NCBI GenBank assembly: GCA_027062165.1
Contig: JAMOTU010000112.1
Coordinates: forward strand, 1-7,548
Direction of reading: 5' to 3'
DNA: 7,548 nucleotides
Source of the DNA: Candidatus Altimarinota bacterium
Lineage (GTDB): Bacteria > Patescibacteriota > Gracilibacteria > Absconditabacterales > Absconditicoccaceae
Shown here: one piece after another, positions 1 to 7,548 of the stretch
Layout: each line of letters begins with the position of its first letter
Position numbering within the stretch: the stretch's first letter is position 1
The notes under the pieces: generated by a model
What the model was told of the DNA's origin: nothing
Seen by the model: the letters and a program-made list of their open reading frames with translations, nothing else
Databases searched by the model: none
Program-made: the position numbers and the translations under genes

Positions 1-263
1 CATCTAAAGAAATAGCCAAAAATTTTATCTCAAGAAGAAAAATAATTTTTCAAAGGTAAATTAAAAACTTTTTTATCACAACCAGAATGTATATTAATTT
101 TAGCAAGTTGAAATAAATTTTGTTTATATCGATTTTGAAAAATGGGAGAATTCAAATTATTTTGTATATATCTTTCAAAATTTTGATAAGTTAAACTGAT
201 ATTTACATTTACGATTTGATTTCCTAAAGAAAAAATAATAAATAAAAATTTAATGATTAACAT
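1..263 (-). CDS. N-terminal part of a probable exported protein, function unknown (runs off the window)
   Basis: I do not recognise this protein. The ATG at 263-261 opens a frame that continues past the window edge; 87 codons are visible. Residues 3-13 are a hydrophobic stretch after a single lysine (MLIIKFLFIIF), which looks like a short signal peptide or anchor. After it comes a polar region rich in Asn, Gln and Lys with one cysteine near residue 62. One in-frame UGA at 32-30 (about residue 78) is read as Gly here; with the standard code the gene would falsely end there. No convincing Shine-Dalgarno is visible before the ATG. It starts 20 bases after the last recognisable piece of the NUDIX relic, on the same strand. 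The reading frame and the UGA use are visible; export is inferred from the N-terminus. Confidence 0.6.
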
Positions 264-282
264 TTAAAATTTTATTCTTAAT

Positions 283-472
283 TTATATAAAATACAGCAA
301 ATCTTCTCTAACCTTTTCTGTTAGATTATATTTTTAAAAAATACATATCTATAAGTTTGAAACTCTTCATTAAAATAATCAATTATGTTTAGTTTTATTA
401 TCCCTTAAATGAAGTAATACACTATTTGTTTTTTTCCGAATTAAAAAAAGCACCAGCATAAAAAGACCTCAT
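283..472 (-). pseudogene. NUDIX hydrolase relic, frameshifted and lacking the Nudix box
   Basis: Four short pieces in family order but in different frames resemble a small NUDIX hydrolase. Piece 1 (472-425) begins with ATG and reads MRSFYAGAFFNSEKNK. Piece 2 (423-382) reads SVLLHLRDNKTKHN, the strand that normally leads to the K-W-x-x-F-G-G of the fold. Piece 3 (380-336) reads DYFNEEFQTYRYVFF, a strand found well after the Nudix box. Piece 4 (327-283) reads NLTEKVREDLLYFI and ends in TAA, like the usual C-terminal helix of this subfamily. The Nudix box (G-x5-E-x7-R-E-U-x-E-E-x-G-U), which holds the metal ligands, should lie between pieces 2 and 3 and is absent. About 20 residues are also missing between pieces 3 and 4. 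No pyrophosphatase activity can be expected. The assignment rests on remembered family patterns; the frame changes are directly visible. Confidence 0.7.
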
Positions 473-579
473 TTTTATCTAATTTCTTTTTAATTTAAAA
501 ATATTCTACAAATGCCCAACCGATCTGCATCACATTCGCCAGTATGATATTACAAACTAAATTAATTTTCTATTTTTAA
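473..579. other. Intergenic gap with a short G+C-rich island
   Basis: No gene is supportable here. The gap separates the membrane-protein gene (stop 582-580) from the NUDIX relic. Positions 514-542 are markedly richer in G+C than anything nearby; the minus strand there contains GGCGAATGTGATGCAG and then ATCGGTTGGGC. One minus-strand frame gives a short open tail, NVMQIGWAFVEYF, closing in TAA at 497-495, with no start in a sensible place. It may be the end of a second decayed gene, or a DNA or RNA element. I see no tRNA cloverleaf or strong hairpin in it. Confidence 0.4.
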
Positions 580-1359
580 TTAATTTTTTTCTCTTCTCTT
601 AAACAAAAAATAACCTGGTCATAAAACCCAAATTACTAAAAAAAACAAAGAAAAAACATTTAATACAATTATCAATTCCTCAGGAATAGTATAAATATAT
701 CTATCAATTAATCAAATAAAGAAATAAACTACTAACTCAGCTATGCTAATTGTAATCAAATATTTAGAGAATCTTTTAAATCCAGTTTTAACTCAAACAA
801 AATAAGCTAAAATATTCCACATTAAAAAATATAAAACTATTAATATCCACTCTAAACCTTTAATTAAACCTACAAATAAACCTAATACTTTACATACAAA
901 ATTAAGTTTAGATCAAGGAAAACAATAATCAGCAATTACTGGAAAAATCTTTTGATAAAAAACTACCATATCATAAAAATAAATAGTAAGTATAAAAGTA
1001 GTTAAAACAATCAATAAAAATCTCTGATAATATTGTTTTGACAAAGAAGCACCAAATAAAAAAAAAGGCATAAAAATTATAAAAACTAATATAATAGATA
1101 TCACAATCACTATATCCCAAGCAATAAAAGACCTTTTAATAGCAGGTATTACTTGATAAGAATTTATTTTCACCAAACCTAAAAATATAATTTCTTTTAA
1201 CAAAAATAAAAACAACAATCAGATAGCAAGTTTCCCTGCTGTTTTCAAAATTTTACTAAACAATTCTTTTGAATTTTTATTTTCTGATAGATTTTTAAAT
1301 ACCTTAAAAGATAACCAATAAAAATATGTCAAAAAGATAATAAAAACTATTAATTCCAT
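580..1359 (-). CDS. Multi-pass membrane protein, family not recognised
   Basis: The frame runs from ATG at 1359-1357 to TAA at 582-580 and encodes 259 residues. An in-frame TAA at 1380-1378 rules out a longer N-terminus. Hydrophobic segments lie at about residues 2-19, 44-65, 82-103, 114-131, 154-171, 172-190, 199-219 and 231-252, so seven or eight membrane helices are likely. The tail is short and basic (KRREKN). Five UGA codons occur in frame, several within or beside helices, and fit Gly better than a stop; UGG is used for Trp. I see no catalytic motif, transporter signature or signal peptide. The gene follows the large anchored repeat protein after 50 bases with no obvious terminator, so co-transcription is likely and a partner role at the membrane is possible. 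The family is unknown to me. Ribosome-binding signals are weak (only TAAGA before the ATG). Confidence 0.8.
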
Positions 1360-1409
1360 TCTTATATTTTTATACTTTTAAATTTTAAAAGCTATTCGAG
1401 TTACAATAT

Positions 1410-4400
1410 CTATCTCCTTCTCCCACCCCACTCTACCACTACAAATCATCTTCTTTCTGTCTTTTTTAAAATAGGTTGTTTTACTTTAATCTTTTTATCT
1501 AATCATCTATAATCCATAAAAATTCTAATAATAGTATCAGGTTTTGGATCTATATAAAGTGGAGTTTCTCTATTCAAACTATCGTTAAATTTAAATCAAA
1601 TAAAAATATAAGGCTCCTTAATCTTTGTTAAATAAGATAGCCAATATTCAGTAAAATCTTCTATTTCTTTATCATTTAATCAAACTTGTTTCAAAACATT
1701 TTCTAATAACTGTTTTATTTTCTCCTTTTTATTTTCTACTACAAATCAGCGTGAAGGAGGAATATAATTATAATCTATTCCGTCCCGATAAAGATAAGGA
1801 TAAATTTTCCCTCCAACAATAATTTTTCCATCAGGATAAGCTGTAACTTTCCATCAACTGCTATATTCTGGAATAGTCTTTAAAAACTTTCAATTTAATC
1901 AAATTTTAACAAATACTTTCTGTTTTTTAGTTGGATAAAGATAAATCACTGGTTTTGCTTTTTCTGCTTGTGGCATATACTCCATTTTAACCATTCTAAT
2001 ATATCTACCGAAAGGATCTTTCCAGAACAATATTGGATGTGATTGAATAAAATTTTTATATCTCTTATCGTCAATTTTACATTTAATAGTATTTTTTAAT
2101 TCATCTTTTCAATCATAATACAAACGATCACAATAAAATTCTTTCAAAATAGGATGATTAGGATCCTTTAACTCATAAACAGGATATCAAGCCCATTCTC
2201 ATACTTTCTTTAATTCTGATTTAGATAAATTTGCTGTTATAAAACATCTTCCTAGATCATCATATCCTAGCCAAATAGTATAATTTCACCAATCTTGTCA
2301 ATTATCAAATTTAACCTGCGTCTCAGAGGAAGAAAAATTAACTCTCACAATATATCAAGAGAAAATTCAATAGTTTAAATTAGAATTTTTTATTACACAA
2401 CTAGCATCAACATACATACAAGCAGTATTACCTTCCTCATAAATACTACAGTTTTTTCATATTTTTCAAATATTTCATAGTCAATATTCCACTTCATAAC
2501 TATTAACTATATCTCCTTCAACAGATAAAAATATTTTACTATTAATTTTTAACTGTGTAACATTAATTAAATTTCAAACAAAATCTAAAGGTAGTAAATA
2601 CTTTTTATCTCTAGAAATTGCATAAATTTTTCAAAAATTTTTATCTTTATATACTATAAAATCTCATGTCAAACAACATTTAACAGGAAAATAAATATTT
2701 GGGTCATAAAATTTTATATCTATATCCTTATCACTTGAAACTTCAAAAATTCATTTATATTTATTTAAATCAAAATAATAATTCAATACAAAATCTGTTA
2801 AATCAGAAAAGTCCTCATTGTTATTTCCAGATAAATACAATTTACCTTCCCACCGACCTCCTGGAAACTCTTCTATCAACTTTATTAAATAAAGTTTTTT
2901 ATAACCTATATCAAAATATCATAAAACTCGTTTGTAACACTCCCCTTCATCTGGATCCGGATATTGATATTTGGATATACATTTGAGTTTTTCAAACTTT
3001 ACAAAAGATATCTTCTTATATTTTTCATCAACAAATGGTCAATTTACATCTACTTTTGTAGAATAAACTTTTCAATCAAATCATATCAAATCAATCTTAA
3101 ACGTTCAACCATTTGGACAAATATTTTTAAACTTTAATGAAAATTTATATTTAAACTCTTCATCTCAAGGCTTAAATTTCTTTAACTGGTAACCTCAGGT
3201 ATCTATTTTACATCCTTTATTTACTATAGGAATAATTACCACCTTCTTTATCTTTCAAGGATACAACTTTCAAATTATTTGTCAACTAAAATAATCTTTT
3301 TTAATCTCTATATTTTTGACAATCTGCCTAAACTCATCATAACAATATCAATTGGAAAGACATTTAATATAACTAGCCTTTTCTTTTTTCTCTAATCCTC
3401 CATTTTTATTCCGATAAATTATCTCTCAAATATTATTTCAACTATAAGTAATACCAATAATCCGTAAATCTCAAGATAAATAAAAATGCAATTTAGCATT
3501 ATCAGGCAAATTATAATAAACTAATCAATTTTTTCTATCCCCTACTTTTATTTTATCATTAGTATACATCAAATCTATAGTTTTACAAGAAGAACACAAA
3601 ACTTTATAAAATCAATTTTTTAAATCTTTTACCAAAAAAAGTCATTGTAAAGTAAAATCCTTTGAGTAATCTACTCAATTCTTTCAAATCAAATGAACAA
3701 TAACATTACCAAATTCTGATTTTCTGACTGCCTTTATAGGAAAAGAGAAATTTACTCAAGTATTTAAATCTCAGGTTATTTGATAATATCAAGAAAGAGC
3801 TTTTGCTAATACTACATATCCGCTCACTATTGTTCAATTTCTAAAAATTCACTTAACTACTCAAGTAAAAATTAAATTTTCAACAGTTAAAGATTTTATT
3901 TTATCAGCAAAATCATCATAACATTTTCCTGTTTTTTTATCACAAGCTATATATTTAACAAATTTTTCATCAATTATTTTTAAATTTTTAGTATCAAATT
4001 TAATAATTTCCCCTCCTGGAGAACCTTTAAACTCAATTCAAATCTCATAAACACTTCAAGACTTATAAATACTAACTTTTTCAAGATGTTTTCAAGCAAT
4101 ATCAGCATAAGAAAGAAAATCATTTATATCATTAAGACCTATTTTACTATTATTAAACTTTTTTCTCAAATGAGAAACTTTTACAAGTCAATTATAGCCA
4201 TAATTACTGCTTGTAAGATAATAAACATTTTCAAAGTCATTGTCAAACTGCAAAATATAAAAATTATCTCTCAAAAGTTTAACAAACTTAAAATTACATT
4301 TAAAAATTGAACCATCAAAAGTTTTGTAAACACAAATATTTATATCCCCTGTTTTCAAAAAATAATTAACACCTTTAAAACTACAAAGTATATTATCTCA

Positions 4401-4817
4401 GGATAATTGAGAATCTTCTACGGCTTTATAAATTCATTTTATTATATAAAAATTTCCTTTCTTTCAACAATCTTGTATTTTATAACTATACAAATTATAG
4501 ACACTTTTTACATTTCTTTTTAAATAATTTTTAACTACAACATCACATTTTTTATGTAAAACCAAATCCAAAATTTTTTCATTAGATAAATCAACTTCAT
4601 TTTGATCAGAAAAACTATTTATAACCACAAATTTTCCACTTACTTGCTTAAATTTCCTTTCTAATTGCCATTCTTCATATCTTTTTTCAATCTTTACAAA
4701 AAATTTATCTACAAAATCTTTAAATCAAACTAAATTTTCTAAATAAAACAAAGTTAACAACACTAATAAAAACAAAAATCCCCCTACTCAAATTATAACT
4801 CTTTTATTCCCTAACAC
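1410..4817 (-). CDS. Large membrane-anchored, cysteine-rich repeat protein with C-terminal KPVIYLYP/EWGG domain
   Basis: The protein has 1135 residues and closes in TAG at 1412-1410. The GTG at 4817-4815 is chosen as start because it is the only usual start codon in frame before the membrane segment (about residues 7-25, preceded by NKR). This predicts a short cytoplasmic N-terminus and a long outside part. The central region (about 270-930) is beta-like, has most of the roughly 23 cysteines, and contains diverged repeats centred on C-x(6-13)-C with F-[ST]-G usually 20-21 residues later (C292/C299, C486/C492, C613/C627, C790/C800). The C-terminal domain (about 950-1135) has KPVIYLYP at 955-962, GWKVTAYPDG from 988, YPYLY-x-DG around 1007-1013, a GLNDKEIEDF stretch and a final VVVEWGG. 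These motifs recur in surface proteins of candidate-phylum bacteria, but their biochemical role is unknown to me. About 57 in-frame UGA codons are read as Gly, for example UGA-UGG for GW at 988-989. Four CGG and one CGA probably read Trp. It could be an adhesin or a large envelope scaffold; no enzyme motif is seen. Confidence 0.85.
3033..3425 (-). repeat. Protein-level repeat, copy B (residues about 465-595 of the large anchored protein)
   Basis: Landmarks are GEIIY-x-N, Y-I-K-C (C486), G-Y-C-Y-D-E-F (C492), F-S-G (G512), I-D-L-I-G-F-D-G (G579), and V-Y-S then N-G-P-F. The offset from copy A is about 195-201 residues. The CGG codon at 3413-3411 aligns with Phe275 of copy A (KFD against Y-x-N), which favours an aromatic reading of that codon. 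More diverged copies seem to follow at C613/C627 and C790/C800. Confidence 0.65.
3636..4010 (-). repeat. Protein-level repeat, copy A (residues about 270-394 of the large anchored protein)
   Basis: Copy A shares an ordered set of landmarks with copy B. These are GEIIKFD at about 269-275, Y-I-x-C (C292), G-K-C-Y-D-D-F (C299), F-T-G (G319), V-x-L-I-G-x-N-G (G378), and V-D-Y-S followed by Q-G-L-F. From the second cysteine to the FTG glycine is 20 residues, exactly as in copy B. The similarity is visible at the protein level; I did not find obvious DNA-level identity, so the duplication is old. Confidence 0.65.
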
Positions 4818-4837
4818 AACAAAACTAATGTTAAAAT

Positions 4838-7306
4838 TTAAAACTTTTTATATAGATATTTATTTAAAATCTTCTTTCAAATATCTCACCAAAGCATAAC
4901 TGGCCTTTTATGGATTATCTTATAAGGCATTTCATAAAAATTGACTCAACTACTATTAAAATTAACTCATACAAAAACACCATAATCTATATCAGGTATA
5001 ACTTTCTTTTGTCTATCGTTATCATAAGTAATATTCCCAAGACTATAATAGATCCTTTTTCATTTATAAATTTCCAAAGGCTGTATTACATGGGGATGGC
5101 TACCTACAACTAAATCTGCGCCCCAATCTATAAATTTATGTCACAACTCAATTTGTCTTTCTGTAGGATTTAAAAAATATTCTCTACCTCGATGAATAAA
5201 AATAATTACAATAGTATCTGGATTACTTTTATTTCTTTTTACAAATTTTTCAAGTTCTTTCAAATCGTAATCTTGTAAAGGAGTAACTACATCATTTAAA
5301 TTAATTATAACCACTTTTTTATTTCAAACTTGTTTAATAAATACATTCTGTTGAGGATCAAATCAAATTGAATTTCACACATATTTTAAACCATATTGTT
5401 TTACTAGTTTTTCAGTCAAATTTATTCAACTTAATCCAAAATCTTTTTGATGATTATTAGAAAAAAACAAAACTTCTGCTTTCAATTTATTTTTAAAGTA
5501 CTTTAAATACTTTTTATCATATCTAAAAAATATTGGTCATCACTTAATATCTTTTTCATAAGTTCAAATTCAAAAATTTCATTCCATATTAAAAACTAAC
5601 AAATCAAATCATTTGAAAAAATAATCTTCAGGAGATTCATTTTGATCCCCAGTTCTAAAATTTTGAAAACATAAAATTGTTCATAAATTACATTCTCCTA
5701 TAAAAGAAGATAAAAAATTTAAAATTATATCCCCTCAAAAAAGTAAAGAAATTTGTTCTGATTTTTGTTTATTTTGTCATTTTCAAATATATGAAAAAAA
5801 ATAAGAAGTATTTTGAATGTTTTTTATTCATAAATATTGATTTGATGAAATGTTAAATAGTGTATAATTTTTTCTATATCCTAAACTTCCTAGAAGCTTC
5901 ATCGTTAAAAACATTAATTTTCTTCCATCAATCCACATATTGAAAACTCTTCCCATATCCCAATCATTTAATATATTTTGGGAATATAAATCATAAAACT
6001 CTCTAAAATCGTCAGGAATATAATGTGAAAAATCAGTTGATTGCAAATAAAATACGTCATCATTATTTTTCAAAATAGGGACTAAACCATTCTTTAATTT
6101 TTCTAATTTATCTTTACTAACCTCATTATTTACAATAAAAGGTAAAATTTTAGCATCAGGATAATACTTTTTAATAAACGGAGCTAATGTAAAAATGGAA
6201 TGTTCTCTTTTAAACAGTTGATTATTATATCTTAAAATTCAATTTTTTACTAAATCTTTAACTAAACCAGAAGTTTTTAAAATTCAATAAGGAGTCCAAA
6301 AATCTAAATTTGTAGTCCAAATTTGATCGCTAAAATCAAAATGATTAGTTCATCAAATAATAAAAAGGTTAATATTAGGCCTTACTTGCTTTAAAAGTCT
6401 AAAATAATTATCGAAAAGTGGAGCCACAAGAAGATGATGAGATATAATTCATCATTTAATATCTTTTGGTAAATCAATAAATTTTCAATTAAACTTACTA
6501 TAAATTAAATCATCATAAAAATTTTTCAACAAAACAGTAGGATATATCAAATTATTCTGTTTATTAGCAATAATATTAATATTTGAACAATTTTCTTTCT
6601 TTTTTATAATAACTCACCAAGCTCAAATCTGCCTAATAGCATATAAAATTAAATCCTTAGGATAATACCAATCATTACCTCTTTTAGTTCATACATCTTT
6701 AATTATATAAAACTTTGAAGTTTCTCAAACAATAAGTAAAGTATGATATCTTTTCCAATGATAATAAGGATTATTTAAATACTTTGCTGAAATACCTATT
6801 ATTATAGGGCTACCTTCTCATAAAATCCAAGAAATTTTTGTTTCATTCAAATTTTCTACAAGATTTGCTTTTACTCCTGTAAAATACTCGTTTATCACTT
6901 TAACCATCAGTTTTCAAGAAAGTGTAGGTTGATATCAAAATTTATGTATCTCCCATTTTACAAACCTCTTCAAAAACTTATCAAAAGAAAATTTATCAAA
7001 TTTAATCTTTTTCAACCATCAAATATAGAGTCAAATCGTTGCCTCCTCACAAGAAAGATTATGAATTTTCCAATTTTGCCTAGTTCACAAAGGTGCTTGA
7101 GCAAAAAACTGAATTCAACTAATATATAATCTATTTTCTAAACCAAAACTAACATAATAAATCTTTTCTTTATTTTCATTTTTGTAAGTAATTCTAAAAA
7201 GAAAAAATAAATATAAACTTATAAAAGCCAAAAAAATGAAAATTCAACCAAACAACTTTAAACTTATTTTTAAATAGTTCATTACGAAATTATAATTATA
7301 AATCAT
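4838..7306 (-). CDS. Membrane-anchored fusion: C39-type cysteine peptidase + Memo (AmmeMemoRadiSam B) + CapA domain
   Basis: The ORF encodes 822 residues and ends in TAA at 4840-4838. One membrane segment (about 18-38) is followed by three domains. First, a C39-like peptidase (about 60-235): FFAQAPLG at 67-74, catalytic Cys86 in SCEEA, NPYY before YHTLLIVG with His188, and Asp204 in DVGTKRG, so the Cys/His/Asp set is complete. Second, a Memo domain (about 280-500): GGIISHHLL with His290-His291, FIIGGTNH ending at 322, W-T-P-Y-G, EHS, TDFSHY at 424-429 and IDGRK at 459-463. Third, a CapA domain (about 520-810): LLFGGD (GGD 524-526), NMEG 573-576, SNNH 616-619, H-x-GREY from 705, SHPH with HPH at 737-739 and YYSLGN. 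CapA relatives act in poly-gamma-glutamate synthesis or as metallophosphoesterase-like enzymes. About 40 UGA codons are read as Gly, many at conserved glycines. Start: ATG 7306 has AAGGAG 12 bases upstream; the in-frame ATG at 7282 (798 residues) is the alternative. The substrate is unknown. Confidence 0.9.
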
Positions 7307-7315
7307 TTATAAAAT

Positions 7316-7548
7316 CTACTCCTTCAGTCTCTCAGGCAAAAATTCAACCTTTTTCTTTTTAATCAAATACAAATAAATATTTACTCCAAAAAATACTATA
7401 GCCATAAGTCCAGCAATTATTAACTTTCAAACAGTATTAGTTCCTTGCAAAATCAACAAAATCATCCAAAAAATTGACCATCATAAAACAAAAACTTTGA
7501 CTTCTCATCTTGTCCATCAAAAATTTTGTAACCTATGATGAAGATGAG
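7316..7548 (-). CDS. C-terminus of a MraY/WecA/TagO-like polyprenyl-phosphate sugar-1-phosphate transferase (5' end outside window)
   Basis: The last 77 complete codons are visible, ending in TAG at 7318-7316. The fragment opens with HLHHRL and then N-F-G-W-T, matching the conserved H-x-H-H-[RK]-L loop before the last helices of the WecA/TagO/MraY superfamily (GT family 4). Two hydrophobic segments follow (VFVLGWSIFWMILLIL and LIIAGLMAIVFFGV), then a basic tail. These enzymes transfer a sugar-1-phosphate from a UDP-sugar to undecaprenyl phosphate in the inner membrane, starting peptidoglycan, teichoic acid or surface polysaccharide synthesis. HLHHRL resembles the WecA/TagO branch more than MraY (usually P-I-H-H-H), but the catalytic Asp motifs lie outside the window, so the sugar cannot be assigned. 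Four in-frame UGA codons are read as Gly, including one followed by UGG (GW). The short gap to the next gene suggests an operon. Confidence 0.75.
7319..7324 (-). promoter_or_regulatory. Shine-Dalgarno AAGGAG for the C39-Memo-CapA gene
   Basis: AAGGAG on the minus strand overlaps the last codons of the upstream transferase gene and lies 12 bases before ATG 7306-7304. The spacing is on the long side, but no other start codon opens a usable frame nearer, and the ATG at 7282 has no such motif. It supports the longer start and translation of the two genes from one message. Confidence 0.5.

Noticed and set aside
473..579. tRNA or other structured RNA in the G+C-rich gap
   Set aside because: No acceptor stem, T-loop motif or strong pairing can be drawn from the island and its flanks.
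559..586. Inverted repeat AAATTAATT / AATTAATTT with a 10-base loop, as a terminator for the membrane-protein gene
   Set aside because: The stem has only A-T pairs, and on the minus strand no U-run follows it. In such AT-rich DNA this is expected by chance.
1414..1419. AAGGAG at the end of the repeat-protein gene, as a ribosome-binding site
   Set aside because: It is formed by the Arg codons before the stop. The next ATG is more than 50 bases away, and the nearer TTG runs straight into TAA.
2699..2986. Plus-strand open frame of 95 codons, with similar ones at 4086-4310, 4910-5113 and 6929-7129
   Set aside because: Each lies antisense inside a minus-strand gene that has conserved motifs when UGA is read as Gly. 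They show no motifs, and their composition is what AT-rich antisense sequence gives.
5828..6073. A separate small minus-strand gene of 81 codons
   Set aside because: It is an in-frame slice of the Memo domain between UGA codons, containing TDFSHY and IDGRK. The frame continues on both sides without TAA or TAG.
1410..7306. Mass pseudogenisation, or a mycoplasma-type code with UGA as Trp
   Set aside because: UGA is common, never mixed with in-frame TAA or TAG, and falls on conserved glycines. Trp is written UGG at normal frequency, even directly beside UGA.

Overview
The window is very AT-rich (about a quarter G+C by eye) and every supportable gene lies on the minus strand. Read with the standard code the minus strand looks like rubble. 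Read with UGA as a sense codon it resolves into two very long genes (about 822 and 1135 residues), a 259-residue membrane protein and two partial genes, all closed by TAA or TAG. UGA falls where conserved families need glycine: the CapA motifs GGD and NMEG, the GW of a KPVIYLYP-type domain, and the D-x-G-T of a C39 peptidase fold. UGG is still used for tryptophan beside it. This is genetic code 25, known from the candidate phyla Absconditabacteria (SR1) and Gracilibacteria (BD1-5). In addition, the rare codons CGA and CGG (six in the two long genes) sit at conserved tryptophan positions in the two best-known motifs, H-W-G-x-E-Y of CapA and Y-L-[FY]-W-[ED]-G of the KPVIYLYP domain. They probably read Trp rather than Arg, which points to the Absconditabacteria side.

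Layout in the direction of transcription (right to left). 7548-7316: C-terminus of a MraY/WecA/TagO-like polyprenyl-phosphate sugar-1-phosphate transferase. 7306-4838: a membrane-anchored three-domain protein, C39-type cysteine peptidase + Memo (AmmeMemoRadiSam protein B) + CapA-type metallophosphoesterase-like domain. 4817-1410: a large, cysteine-rich, N-terminally anchored protein with roughly 195-residue internal repeats and a C-terminal KPVIYLYP/EWGG domain. 1359-580: an unrecognised multi-pass membrane protein. 579-473: noncoding, with a short G+C-rich island. 472-283: a broken NUDIX hydrolase relic without its Nudix box. 263-1: the start of an exported protein of unknown function.

The gaps from the transferase to the membrane protein are short (9, 20 and 50 bases with the chosen starts) and no convincing terminator separates them, so these four are probably one transcription unit. 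The common theme is the cell envelope: a lipid-linked sugar carrier enzyme, an anchored multi-domain enzyme and an anchored repeat protein. A joint role in a surface polymer or in surface attachment is inference only.
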